Positions 26,242-34,916 of a stretch of DNA of 64,000 nucleotides are shown piece by piece (the first letter of the stretch is position 1; every line of letters begins with the position of its first letter). Source of the DNA: Comamonadaceae bacterium ALPHA2B (GTDB lineage Bacteria; Pseudomonadota; Gammaproteobacteria; Burkholderiales; Burkholderiaceae_C); NCBI GenBank assembly GCA_005503065.1, contig SCOE01000001.1:124001-188000 (forward strand), given 5' to 3'. The position numbers were made by a program, and so were the translations under genes. The notes beneath the pieces are model-generated. The model was given only the letters and a program-made list of their open reading frames with translations. It was not told where the DNA came from and did no database searches.

Positions 26242-27072
26242 GTGCGACGCCTGCGCCACCTCACCGGCCGCCACCGCGCCCCGTCCACCAACCGGATGCT
26301 GGGGCTGCTGCTCGCCTTCAATGCGGGCGCGATGAATGCGGGCGGCTTCCTGGTGCTGCACATGTACACCTCGCACATGACCGGCTTCGCCTCGCAGATC
26401 GCCGACGCCATCGTGCTGGGCCACACCACGCTGCTGCTCAATGCGCTGGGCGCGATCCTGGCCTTCGTCTGCGGCGCCGCGGTGGCGGCCATCCAGATCA
26501 ACTGGGGCCGCCAGCACCGGCTGCGCCATCCCTACGCGCTGCCGCTGCTGCTGGAAGCGGCGCTGCTGCTGCCCTTCGGCCTCATGGGCGCGCTCACGCT
26601 GACCTGGCACACGCCCTTCGCGGTGCCGCTGACGGTGCTGCTGCTGTCCTTCACCATGGGGCTGCAGAACGCGCTGGCTGCCAAGACCTCCGCCGGCAAG
26701 GTGCGCACCACGCACATGACCGGCAACCTCACCGACCTGGGCATCGAGCTGGGCAAGATGCTCTACTGGAACCGGCGCGACCGCGCGGACGGCGAGCGCG
26801 TGCGTCACGACAGCCCGCGCCTGCGCTTCTTCGGCGGGTTGGTGCTGATGTTCATCGCCGGCGGGCTGGCGGGCGCCGCCGGCTTCAAGTACTTGGGCTT
26901 CATCTGCGTGCTGCCGCTGGCCGCGCTGCTGCTGTCGCTGTCGCTGCCGCCCTTCCTGGAGGACGTGCGGCGCTCGCGCGAACTGCGCCAGGCCCTGCAG
27001 GCCGTGTCGGACGTGCTGCGCCTGCGCCGCCGCCGCCCGCCGCCGGGCGACGCACCGCGTCCCCCCGCGTAG
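26242..27072 (+). CDS. DUF1275 (YoaK-type) membrane protein
   Basis: The protein is about 276 residues with six or seven hydrophobic segments. It begins LGLLLAFNAGAMNAGGFLVLHMYTSHMTG and contains FTMGLQNALAAKTSAGKVRTTHMTGNLTDLGIELG, the two halves that define DUF1275. The family has no established function, but transport is assumed. The GTG at 26242 gives the usual short N-terminal extension, and an ATG at 26296 is the alternative. It sits between glcE and glcF in the same direction, which splits the usual glcDEF order, so it may help move the substrate or product of this pathway. Confidence 0.8.
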   Translation: MRRLRHLTGRHRAPSTNRMLGLLLAFNAGAMNAGGFLVLHMYTSHMTGFASQIADAIVLGHTTLLLNALGAILAFVCGAAVAAIQINWGRQHRLRHPYALPLLLEAALLLPFGLMGALTLTWHTPFAVPLTVLLLSFTMGLQNALAAKTSAGKVRTTHMTGNLTDLGIELGKMLYWNRRDRADGERVRHDSPRLRFFGGLVLMFIAGGLAGAAGFKYLGFICVLPLAALLLSLSLPPFLEDVRRSRELRQALQAVSDVLRLRRRRPPPGDAPRPPA

Positions 27073-27105
27073 GCCTGCCGCTCCCGACGACCCCACGAGA
27101 CATCC

Positions 27106-28335
27106 ATGCAAACCGAACTCGCCCCCGAATTCCAGGGCACGGCCGAAGGCCAGGAGGCCGAAGCCATCCTGCGCAAGTGCGTCCACTGCGGCTTCTGCAC
27201 CGCCACCTGTCCCACCTACCAGCTGCTGGGCGACGAGCTCGACGGCCCGCGCGGGCGCATCTACCTCATCAAGCAGGTGCTCGAGGGCGAGCAGCCCACC
27301 CGTGCCACGCAGCTGCACCTGGACCGCTGCCTGACCTGCCGCAACTGCGAATCCACCTGCCCCAGCGGCGTGCAGTATGGCCACCTGGTCGACATCGGCC
27401 GCAGGATCGTCGACGAGAAGGTGCCGCGGCCGGCGATGGAGAAGGCCGTGCGCTGGACCCTCAAGGAGGGCCTGCCCTCACCGCTCTTCGCGCCGGCGAT
27501 GAAGCTCGGCCAGTCGGTGCGCGGCCTGCTGCCCGCATCGCTCAGGGCCAAGGTGCCCGAGCCGCAGGACCCTGGCCTGTGGCCCGCGCGCGAGCATGCG
27601 CGCAAGGTGCTGCTGCTGGCCGGCTGCGTGCAGCCCGCCATGGCGCCCAACATCAATGCCGCCACGGCGCGCGTGCTCGATGCCGCGGGCATCCAGTGCA
27701 TCGTGCCGCCCGCGGCCGGCTGCTGCGGCGCGGTGAAGTTCCACCTCAATGACCAGGACGGCGGCAGGGCGCAGATGCGCGCCAACATCGATGCCTGGTG
27801 GCCGCACGTCGACGCTGGCGAGGTCGAGGCGATCGTCATGAACGCCTCCGGCTGCGGCGTGACCGTGCGCGAGTACGGCCACACGCTGGCGCATGACCCG
27901 GCCTATGCCGAGAAGGCGCGCCGCATCAGCGCGCTCACGCGCGACCTGAGCGAACTGCTGCCCGATCTGGTGCCGCAGTTGAAGGCCCGCGTGCGGGCGC
28001 CCGAAGGCGTCATCGCCTACCACCCGCCCTGCACCCTGCAGCACGGGCAGAAGCTGCGCGGCGGGGTGGAGACGCACCTGCGCCAGCTCGGCTTCGACGT
28101 GCAGGTGGCGCGCAACGAATCGCACCTGTGCTGCGGCTCGGCCGGCACCTACTCGGTCCTGCAGCCCGAGCTGTCGTACCGGCTGCGCGATCGCAAGCTC
28201 GAACACCTCGTGCAGTTGCAGCCGCGCGCCGTGGCATCGGCGAACATCGGCTGCATCACGCACCTGCAGAGCGGCACCGGCCTGCCGGTGCGGCACTGGG
28301 TGGAGTGGCTCGACGCGGCGCTGCAGCCGGCCTGA
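27106..28335 (+). CDS. glcF: Glycolate oxidase iron-sulfur subunit
   Basis: The protein is 409 residues. Two [4Fe-4S] ferredoxin motifs are present: Cys25, 28, 31, 35 (CVHCGFCTATCP) and Cys75, 78, 81, 85 (CLTCRNCESTCP). Two CCG domains follow, with AAGCCGAVKFHL and CCGSAGTYS. This is the heterodisulfide-reductase-like layout of GlcF, which takes electrons from GlcD/GlcE to the quinone pool. A poor GAGACATCC leader precedes the ATG. It is the last gene of the 2-hydroxyacid set. Confidence 0.92.
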   Translation: MQTELAPEFQGTAEGQEAEAILRKCVHCGFCTATCPTYQLLGDELDGPRGRIYLIKQVLEGEQPTRATQLHLDRCLTCRNCESTCPSGVQYGHLVDIGRRIVDEKVPRPAMEKAVRWTLKEGLPSPLFAPAMKLGQSVRGLLPASLRAKVPEPQDPGLWPAREHARKVLLLAGCVQPAMAPNINAATARVLDAAGIQCIVPPAAGCCGAVKFHLNDQDGGRAQMRANIDAWWPHVDAGEVEAIVMNASGCGVTVREYGHTLAHDPAYAEKARRISALTRDLSELLPDLVPQLKARVRAPEGVIAYHPPCTLQHGQKLRGGVETHLRQLGFDVQVARNESHLCCGSAGTYSVLQPELSYRLRDRKLEHLVQLQPRAVASANIGCITHLQSGTGLPVRHWVEWLDAALQPA

Positions 28336-28456
28336 GCGCGGCGGCGGCTCGTCCGGCGCCGGCGTCGGACGCCGGCCATCGGCACGGTCCGACCCCGCGG
28401 CGCCGGCCTGCGTGCCACGATGCAGCGCATATCCAGAACTCCCAGGAGAACGCGCC

Positions 28457-28945
28457 ATGCGCCGCACCTCTTCCCTCCGCTTGTCGTCCATCGCCGCCGC
28501 CCTGGCACTGAGCACCGCCTGCCTCGCGCAGGCCCAGACCATGACGGCGCCGGCGCCGGTGATGCCGGCGCAGCCCGCCGTCGCGCCCGGCGCACCTGCA
28601 GCACCGATGGCCGCCACCGGCCTGCCGCGCATGCGTGGCGAGGGCAATGCACGCTACGTCTGCGGTGGCATCGGCTCCGACGAATCGACGGCCATGCGCG
28701 CCGCCATGAAGGACCACCCGCTCTCGCTGCTCTTCGCGCGGCCCGACGGCGCCTACCTGGCCAACGTCGATGTCGACATCAAGGGCGAGGGCGGCTCGGC
28801 GCTGCGCCTGCGCGCCGATGGTCCGGTGTGCCTGGTCGACCTGCCGGCCGGCAAGTACACGATCGACGCCAGCACCGAGGGCCGCAGCAAGAGCCAGTCG
28901 GTCACCCTCGGCGGCGGCCCGCGCACCGTCGATTTCCGCTTCTGA
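28457..28945 (+). CDS. Small exported protein, carboxypeptidase-regulatory-like
   Basis: The protein is 162 residues. A signal peptide ends ALA-QA/AQA-QT, followed by an Ala/Pro linker (to about residue 58). A C-terminal beta domain carries YVCGGIGSDESTAMRAAMKDHPL, GAYLANVDVDIKG and LPAGKYTIDASTEGRSKSQSVTLGGG. The last part follows the prealbumin-like, peptidase-regulatory pattern of a short sandwich domain. Two cysteines (CGG and VCLVD) could form a disulfide. CAGGAGA precedes the ATG. It is convergent with the CHASE2 gene, 10 bp away. The function is unknown. Confidence 0.7.
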   Translation: MRRTSSLRLSSIAAALALSTACLAQAQTMTAPAPVMPAQPAVAPGAPAAPMAATGLPRMRGEGNARYVCGGIGSDESTAMRAAMKDHPLSLLFARPDGAYLANVDVDIKGEGGSALRLRADGPVCLVDLPAGKYTIDASTEGRSKSQSVTLGGGPRTVDFRF

Positions 28946-28955
28946 GCGGACGCGT

Positions 28956-30104
28956 TCAGGGCCGGGGGTGACGCAGCGCGTCCACCGCCCGGCGCCAGCT
29001 CCACAGCAGGCCAGCCAGGCTGATGCCCAGCAGGGGCGCGGCAGGCGGGAGCCAGAGGGCGCCCCAAGCCAGGAGCGCGGCGCAGGCGGCGAGGCTGCCC
29101 GCCGACATGGCGACGACCCAGACGGCCGCCGAACGGGGCCACCACGCGCACATCAGCAGCACCAGCCAGATCGGCAAGGCCGTCCACAAGGCGCGCGCCG
29201 CGCCTTCCGGAAAACCGATGGTGCGGCCTGCGCGCAGCGCATGGATCGCGTTGGCATGCACCTCCACGCCTGGCATCGGTGCCGCGAAGCGCCGGGCGGG
29301 CACGTTGAGGTCATCACCGAGCAGCGAATCCGTCAGCGTGCCCACGAGGAGGATCCGATCGCGCAACTGCTCTGTCGGCACCTCGCCCCGCAGCACGTCG
29401 ACGAAGGAGAGCACCGGGTACGAGGCGGCGGTACCCGCGAAGCGGAAGCCGAAGCGTCCCTGCATGCGCCAGCCGTCGTCGCCGCGCTCGGCCGGCCGGC
29501 CGCGGGTGGCGGGCAGGTCCAGGCCGCCGCGCGCCGCGACCAGCATGCCGAGGTAGGGGACCTGCTGCCGGCCATCGCCCTCGAAGCGGTTGATCTCGCG
29601 CACCGCGCCGTCGCTGTCCACGAGCAGATTCACGTGGCCGACGCCCGCCGCCGCGCGTGCCAGCACCGGCACCGGCTGCAGGAAGCGCGATTGCGGCCGC
29701 GCGGCGGTGGCGGGATCGAAGCGCACCGTCAGGAACACCGGAACCCGCGCCATCGCTGCGGCCAGCCGGGCGTCGTCCTCGGCGCGCGGCGCGGGCTGCG
29801 TCATGAACAGGTCGAACATCACCGCGCGCGGCGCCGCCGGCGCCAGGCGGTCGAGCAGGTCAGCCTCCAGTCCCCGCGGCCAGGGCCAGGGGCCGAGGGC
29901 GGCGAGGCTCTTCGCGTCGATGCCGATGATCGCAATGCCCGGGTCCACCGCCGGCCGCCGCAGGTGCAGCAGCCGGTCGTAGAGGAAGAGGTTGGCCTCC
30001 TGCAGACCCGGGCGCTGCGCCAGCCAGCCAAGCAAGGCCGGCAGCAGCAGCGCGATCAGCAGGCACTCGACCCGCAGGCGGGTACTGCGGACCGCTGGGG
30101 GCAT
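28956..30104 (-). CDS. CHASE2-domain membrane protein without an output domain
   Basis: The protein is 382 residues. An N-terminal membrane helix (about 10-27) is followed by a large periplasmic CHASE2 domain (about 40-300): IAIIGIDAKSLAALGPWPWPR, VMFDLFM, GHVNLLVDSDGAVREI, RDRILLVGTLTDSLLGDD and PGVEVHANAIHALR. Three C-terminal membrane helices come next, and the protein stops after a short basic tail. CHASE2 normally sits in front of a histidine kinase, adenylate/guanylate cyclase or GGDEF domain, and none is present here. It may signal through a separate partner or be a truncated receptor. It lies 20 bp downstream of the glutathione peroxidase gene on the same strand. Confidence 0.83.
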   Translation of the reverse strand: MPPAVRSTRLRVECLLIALLLPALLGWLAQRPGLQEANLFLYDRLLHLRRPAVDPGIAIIGIDAKSLAALGPWPWPRGLEADLLDRLAPAAPRAVMFDLFMTQPAPRAEDDARLAAAMARVPVFLTVRFDPATAARPQSRFLQPVPVLARAAAGVGHVNLLVDSDGAVREINRFEGDGRQQVPYLGMLVAARGGLDLPATRGRPAERGDDGWRMQGRFGFRFAGTAASYPVLSFVDVLRGEVPTEQLRDRILLVGTLTDSLLGDDLNVPARRFAAPMPGVEVHANAIHALRAGRTIGFPEGAARALWTALPIWLVLLMCAWWPRSAAVWVVAMSAGSLAACAALLAWGALWLPPAAPLLGISLAGLLWSWRRAVDALRHPRP

Positions 30105-30124
30105 CGGGCGCGGGGTCCGACGAC

Positions 30125-30613
30125 TCAGGCGGCGGCCAGCGCCGCCTCGACGTCGCGGGCGAGCGACTCGGGCTTGTCCAGCGGCGCGTAGCGCTGCAGC
30201 ACGCGGCCGTCGCGGCCGACGAGGAACTTGGTGAAGTTCCACTTGATGGCGGTGCTGCCCAGCAGGCCCGGCCTTTCCTTCACCAGCCACTGGTAGAGGG
30301 GGATGGCGCCGCTGCCGTTGACGTCCGCCTTCGACATCATCGGGAAGCTCACGCCGTAGTTCTTCGTGCAGAAGGCACCGATCTCGTCGTCGGTGCCCGG
30401 GTCCTGGTTGGCGAACTGGTTGCTGGGGAAGCCCAGCACGGTGAAGCCGCGGTCTCGGTACTGTTCATAGAGCTTTTCGAGCCCGCCGAACTGCGGCGTG
30501 AAGCCGCAGTGGCTGGCCGTGTTCACGATCAGCAGCACCTGTCCCTTGAAGCGCGAGAGCGGCACCTGCGCGCCGTCGATCTGCCGGACCTCGAAATCGT
30601 AGATGTCGGTCAT
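30125..30613 (-). CDS. Cysteine-type glutathione peroxidase
   Basis: The protein is 162 residues, full length for the bacterial family. The catalytic Cys36 is in NTASHCGFTPQ. Gln66 is in GFPSNQFANQ and Trp125-Asn126 in IKWNFTKF, completing the Cys-Gln-Trp-Asn set. The enzyme reduces hydrogen peroxide and organic hydroperoxides. Bacterial members often use thioredoxin rather than glutathione, so the electron donor is uncertain. There is no signal peptide, so it is cytoplasmic. Confidence 0.92.
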   Translation of the reverse strand: MTDIYDFEVRQIDGAQVPLSRFKGQVLLIVNTASHCGFTPQFGGLEKLYEQYRDRGFTVLGFPSNQFANQDPGTDDEIGAFCTKNYGVSFPMMSKADVNGSGAIPLYQWLVKERPGLLGSTAIKWNFTKFLVGRDGRVLQRYAPLDKPESLARDVEAALAAA

Positions 30614-30658
30614 GGGGCCTCCTGAGTGCGGTGCGGGATTGTGCGCCTGGCGCCCGTG

Positions 30659-31963
30659 TCAGTGGTGCTTGTCGCTGCGCGCGATCTGCAGCAGGTGCTC
30701 GACCTCTTCCGGGTACTTGCGCAGGTTGCTGCGGTGCCAGGCGCGAATGATCCACATGAAGCCCGCGACCACGATGCCGAAGGCCGTGATGGCGCCGAAG
30801 GCCGACAGGCCCAGGCCCGTGCAGGCGCTGTAGAAGGCGCCCAGCAGCAGGATACAGGCCTGCTCGTTGAAATTCTGCACGGCGATGGAGCGGCCCGCGC
30901 CCATGAGGTTGTGGCCGCGGTGCTGCAGCAGCGCGTTCATCGGCACCACCAGGAAGCCGCCCAGGCCGCCCAGCAGGATCAGGAAGGGAATGGCGACCCA
31001 CACGTTGTCGATGAAGTTCATCGCGATCACCAGCAGGCCCATGCCGATGCCCATCGGGATCACCTGCGTGGCCATGTCCAGCCGCATGCGCACCGAGGCA
31101 ACCACCGCGCCGACGGCGGTGCCGATGGCGACGACGCCGGTCAGCGCCGACGCCTGGGCCGTGTTGTAGTTCAGCGCCAGCGAGGCCCAGGCCAGCACGA
31201 TGTACTTGAGGTTGCCGCCCGCGCCCCAGAAGAGCGTGGTGGTGGCCAGCGAGATCTGGCCCAGCTTGTCGCGCCACAGCCTCGCGTTGCACGACCAGAA
31301 GTCGGGCAGCAGCGCGACGAGGTTGCGCACGAAGCCGTGGTTCGGGTTGCTGCGCAGCGGCCGCATCTCCACGCCGGTGTGCGGGATGCGGGTGTTGAAC
31401 CAGGCCGCCAGCATGTACACGCCGATCAGCACCGAGATGGCGGCCGCGGGCGGGGTGTCGACGCCGGTGTCGATGAACGGGAAGTCGAAGGCCAGGAGGT
31501 GGCTCGACACCGTGTGGCCCACGAGTTGGCCGCCCAGCACGATGCCCAGGATGATCGAGGCGATGGTGAGCCCCTCGATCCAGCCGTTGGCCTTGACCAG
31601 CTGCGAGGCCGGCAGCAGTTCGGTGAGGATGCCGTACTTGGCCGGCGAGTACGCCGCGGCGCCCAGGCCCACGATCGCGTAGGCCATCAGCGGGTGGCCG
31701 CCGAAGAGCATCATCAGGCAGCCCACGACCTTGATCGCGTTGCTGATGAACATCACCTTGCCCTTGGGCAGGGCGTCGGCGAAGGCGCCCACCAGCGGCG
31801 CCAGGGCGACGTAGAAGATGGCGAAGATGGGCACCAATGCCGCGCGCTGCCACTCCGGTGCCCCTGCGGTGCGCAGCAGTTCCACGGCAGCAACGAAAAG
31901 CGCTTGGTCGGCCAGCGACGAAAAGAACTGCGCCGACATGATGGTGTAGAAACCGCGCTTCAT
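30659..31963 (-). CDS. lplT: Lysophospholipid transporter, LplT family
   Basis: The protein is 434 residues with twelve membrane segments. The start MKRGFYTIMSAQFFSSLADQALFVAAVELL is characteristic of LplT, followed by FADALPKGKVMFISNAIKVVGC. LplT flips 2-acyl-lysophospholipids across the inner membrane for reacylation. In E. coli it is paired with aas, which is not next to it here. An upstream extension in the same frame exists, but the ATG at 31963 fits the family N-terminus. It is divergent from alr across about 160 bp, a common arrangement in related genomes as I recall. Confidence 0.88.
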   Translation of the reverse strand: MKRGFYTIMSAQFFSSLADQALFVAAVELLRTAGAPEWQRAALVPIFAIFYVALAPLVGAFADALPKGKVMFISNAIKVVGCLMMLFGGHPLMAYAIVGLGAAAYSPAKYGILTELLPASQLVKANGWIEGLTIASIILGIVLGGQLVGHTVSSHLLAFDFPFIDTGVDTPPAAAISVLIGVYMLAAWFNTRIPHTGVEMRPLRSNPNHGFVRNLVALLPDFWSCNARLWRDKLGQISLATTTLFWGAGGNLKYIVLAWASLALNYNTAQASALTGVVAIGTAVGAVVASVRMRLDMATQVIPMGIGMGLLVIAMNFIDNVWVAIPFLILLGGLGGFLVVPMNALLQHRGHNLMGAGRSIAVQNFNEQACILLLGAFYSACTGLGLSAFGAITAFGIVVAGFMWIIRAWHRSNLRKYPEEVEHLLQIARSDKHH

Positions 31964-32122
31964 CGATAGGCTGGCTGGCCGGGCAGGCTGGGGGCTGGCG
32001 GTGGTAACAGTGGTTGCGCCCGTGAACGGGTCCGTGGTTATAGCATGGGGGTACGGTGCCAAAATGACCCGTGGCCCCATCCCACCGGTGGGTGTTTTCC
32101 CCCCTCAACCCGTGCCGTTTCC

Positions 32123-33238
32123 GTGCCCCGTCCGATCCTCGCCACCATCCATCCACAGGCCCTGCGCCACAACCTCGAGCGGGTGCGCCGCTCGGCCCTG
32201 CAGTCGCGCGTCTGGGCGGTGGTCAAGGCCAACGCCTACGGCCACGGCATCGAGCGCGTGTTCGACGCCCTGCGCGGCGCCGACGGCTTTGCGCTGATCG
32301 ACCTGGCCGAGGCCGAGCGCGTGCGCGCGCTGGGCTGGCGCGGCCCGGTGCTGCTGCTCGAGGGCGTCTTCGAGCCGCGCGACCTGGAACTGTGCTCGCG
32401 CCTGAACCTCTGGCACGCCGTCCACTGCGACGAGCAGATCGACTGGCTGGCGGCCCACAAGACGCAGGTGCCGCACCGCGTCTTCTTGAAGATGAACTCC
32501 GGCATGAACCGCCTGGGCTTCACGCCCGATCGCCTGCGCACCGCCTGGACGCGCCTGTCGGCGCTGCCGCAGGTGGACGAGGTGTCGCTGATGATGCATT
32601 TCAGCGATGCCGACGGCGCCAAGGGCATCGAGGCGGCGATGCGCGACTTCGAGCGCGTCACGCAGGACCTGCCGGGCGAGCGCAGCCTGGCCAACAGCGC
32701 GGCCACCCTGCGCCATGCCGACGCGACGCGCGCCGACTGGGTGCGTGCCGGCATCGTGCTGTACGGCGGCGCGCCCGACTTCCCTGAACACGACAGTGCG
32801 CATTGGCAGCTGCAGCCGACCATGACGCTGTCCACCCGCCTCATCGGCATCCAGCACCTGCAGCCCGGCGACACCGTGGGCTACGGCTCGCGTTTCACGG
32901 CCGAGGCACCGATGCGCATCGGCGTGGCCGCCGTGGGCTATGCCGACGGCTACCCGCGCCATGCGCCCAACGGCACGCCGGTGCTGGTGGACGGGGTGCG
33001 CACCTGCGTGGTCGGCCGCGTCAGCATGGACATGGTCACGGTCGACCTCACCCCCGTGCCGGGCGCCGGTTTCGGCAGCGAGGTCACGCTCTGGGGCCGT
33101 GCCGGCAACGGCGCCGTGCTGCCCGTCGACGAGGTCGCGCATCCGGCCGGCACCATCGGCTACGAGCTGATGTGCGCGGTGGCTCCGCGCGTGCCGGTGG
33201 TGGTCGAGGGCGCGCCCGGTGCGCCCGGGGGCGCGTGA
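32123..33238 (+). CDS. alr: Alanine racemase
   Basis: The protein is 371 residues from a GTG start, giving the family N-terminus (V)[17 protein letters not shown]. Lys35 in [11 protein letters not shown] holds pyridoxal phosphate, and Tyr254 in VGYGSRFTA is the second catalytic base. [12 protein letters not shown] and [14 protein letters not shown] are also conserved. It makes D-alanine for peptidoglycan. The stop overlaps the next start (GTGA), so it is translated with the membrane protein that follows. Confidence 0.93.
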   Translation: MPRPILATIHPQALRHNLERVRRSALQSRVWAVVKANAYGHGIERVFDALRGADGFALIDLAEAERVRALGWRGPVLLLEGVFEPRDLELCSRLNLWHAVHCDEQIDWLAAHKTQVPHRVFLKMNSGMNRLGFTPDRLRTAWTRLSALPQVDEVSLMMHFSDADGAKGIEAAMRDFERVTQDLPGERSLANSAATLRHADATRADWVRAGIVLYGGAPDFPEHDSAHWQLQPTMTLSTRLIGIQHLQPGDTVGYGSRFTAEAPMRIGVAAVGYADGYPRHAPNGTPVLVDGVRTCVVGRVSMDMVTVDLTPVPGAGFGSEVTLWGRAGNGAVLPVDEVAHPAGTIGYELMCAVAPRVPVVVEGAPGAPGGA

Positions 33239-34005
33239 AGGTCCTCTCCAACTGGCGCTCCGTGCGTCTGTGGGAGACGCAGCTCGAGCGCGACCTGCAC
33301 CGCCGCTACAGCCTGCGCACGCACGGCCTGTTGATCGGCAGCGTCACTCTGCTGCTCATGTGGGCGATCTCGGCGGCGCAGATGTGGATGGGCGTCGGGT
33401 CGCTGGCGCTGCGTTACCTGGTCACGCTGGGCGCGGGCTATGCGCTGTACCTGCTGGTGCTGCGCTGGTGGGCGCAGCGGCTGGTGGAAGACCGCGCCGA
33501 CATCGATCCCGATGCCGGCGACGTGGTCGACGTGGCGGACCTGGCCGGCAACTTCGTGCCGTCGTACCAGGCGCCGCTGCGCTCTGGCGCGCGCGTGGCG
33601 GGTGAAAGCAGCAGCAGCGCCTCGGGCAGTGGCGTCGGCGACGCGGCAGGCGGCGTGCTGGACGCGCTGTCCGGTGCCGACGAGGGGGCCGTCATCGTCG
33701 TGCCCGTGCTTGCCATCTTCCTCATCGGTGCTGCGGTCGTGACCGGCGCCGGCGCGCTCGCGCTGCTGTACTTCGGCTGGGACGCACTGCTGGCCGTGGC
33801 CATCGAGGTGGCCTTCTCGTACGTGGCGGCGCGCGCCGCGGTGCGCGTCACCCGCGAGGGCTGGCTCACCGCCGCCGTGCGCCTGACCTGGAAGCCGCTG
33901 CTCGGTGCCTTGCTGTGCGCCGTGCTGCTGGGCTGGAGCATCGACCACTTCATCCCGCAGGCGAATTCGCTGCCGGATGCGGTGCGGGCGATCCTGAAGC
34001 GCTAG
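33235..34005 (+). CDS. Predicted membrane protein of unknown function
   Basis: The protein is 256 residues starting at a GTG that overlaps the alr stop by four bases. It has two N-terminal membrane spans (about 34-50 and 61-78), a polar Ser/Gly-rich cytoplasmic or periplasmic loop (about 85-145) and three C-terminal spans. I recognise no family. The coupling to alr may be a matter of shared expression only. Its stop codon and that of the opposing gene share the palindrome CTAG at 34002-34005. Confidence 0.75.
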   Translation: MKVLSNWRSVRLWETQLERDLHRRYSLRTHGLLIGSVTLLLMWAISAAQMWMGVGSLALRYLVTLGAGYALYLLVLRWWAQRLVEDRADIDPDAGDVVDVADLAGNFVPSYQAPLRSGARVAGESSSSASGSGVGDAAGGVLDALSGADEGAVIVVPVLAIFLIGAAVVTGAGALALLYFGWDALLAVAIEVAFSYVAARAAVRVTREGWLTAAVRLTWKPLLGALLCAVLLGWSIDHFIPQANSLPDAVRAILKR

Positions 34006-34910
34006 CGTTTTCGCAGGCCCAGCACCATCACCGCGCCCACCACGAGCAGCGCGCCCAGCACCTGCACCGGCGCCACGGCCTGGTCGAGCAGCAGCCAGGC
34101 CAGCACCAGTGCGAACACCGGCTCCACGTTCATGATCGCGGAGTTGCCCACCACGCCCAGTCGCGGCAGCACCGTGAACATGATGGTGAAGGCCGTGCCG
34201 TAGAGGAAGGTGAGCACGGCCAGCCCCCACCAGCCGGGCGCGGCGGTCGGGAAGTGGAAGCCGCCGCGCGTGGCCACCATGGCGAGCGCCACGACGCCCG
34301 CGATCGCCATGGTGGTGGCGGTGCGCACGCGGCCGTCCACGTCGCCCGCCTCGTGCTGCGTGACCACCAGCGCCAGGCCGAAGGTGGCGGCCGCCGCCAG
34401 CGCGAAGCCCACGCCCGCGCCGATGCGCGCCCACTGGCCCGAGGCACCCAGCCCCGAGGCGGCGCCGAACACGTCGAGCGCCAGCGCCAGCCCGACCAGG
34501 ATCACCGGCATGGCGTAGAGCAGCGCGCGCTCGGGCCGCTGGCGGTACAGCAGGCGCGCCCACAGCGCGGTCCAGATCGGGTAGGTGTTGAAGGCCAGCA
34601 GCGCCAGCGCCACCGGCAGGCGCGCCACGGCCGAGTACAGGCACAGGCTCTGCACCCCGATCAAGCCGCCGATGACCGGCAGCACGCGGCGGTGGTGCGC
34701 GGTGAAGCGCGGCCGCACGCCCGAAAGCAGCACGATCGCGCTGACCACCGCCGCCGTCACCACGCTGCGGATCACCACCGCCGTGGCCACGTCGGCGCCG
34801 TGGTTGAAGGCGAAGCGCGCCGATACGTGGTTGGCACCCATCATCAGGGCGATGAGCAGCAGCGTCGCGAAGGCGCCGCCGCTGAGGGCGCGCGTGCGGG
34901 CGTCTTTCAC
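34002..34910 (-). CDS. EamA/DMT-family transporter
   Basis: The protein is 302 residues with ten hydrophobic segments in two five-helix halves, the EamA repeat layout. Landmarks are LLLIALMMGANHVSARFAF in helix 1, LPVALALLAFNTYPIWTALWARLL at the end of the first half, and MNVEPVFALVLAWLLLDQAVAPVQVLGALLVVGAVM at the end. The start used is GTG at 34910, with no strong ribosome site. Such proteins export metabolites or amino acids. It is the last gene of the long minus-strand catabolic run, 6 bp after the PanE-like gene. Confidence 0.85.
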   Translation of the reverse strand: MKDARTRALSGGAFATLLLIALMMGANHVSARFAFNHGADVATAVVIRSVVTAAVVSAIVLLSGVRPRFTAHHRRVLPVIGGLIGVQSLCLYSAVARLPVALALLAFNTYPIWTALWARLLYRQRPERALLYAMPVILVGLALALDVFGAASGLGASGQWARIGAGVGFALAAAATFGLALVVTQHEAGDVDGRVRTATTMAIAGVVALAMVATRGGFHFPTAAPGWWGLAVLTFLYGTAFTIMFTVLPRLGVVGNSAIMNVEPVFALVLAWLLLDQAVAPVQVLGALLVVGAVMVLGLRKR

Positions 34911-34916
34911 GCGCGC

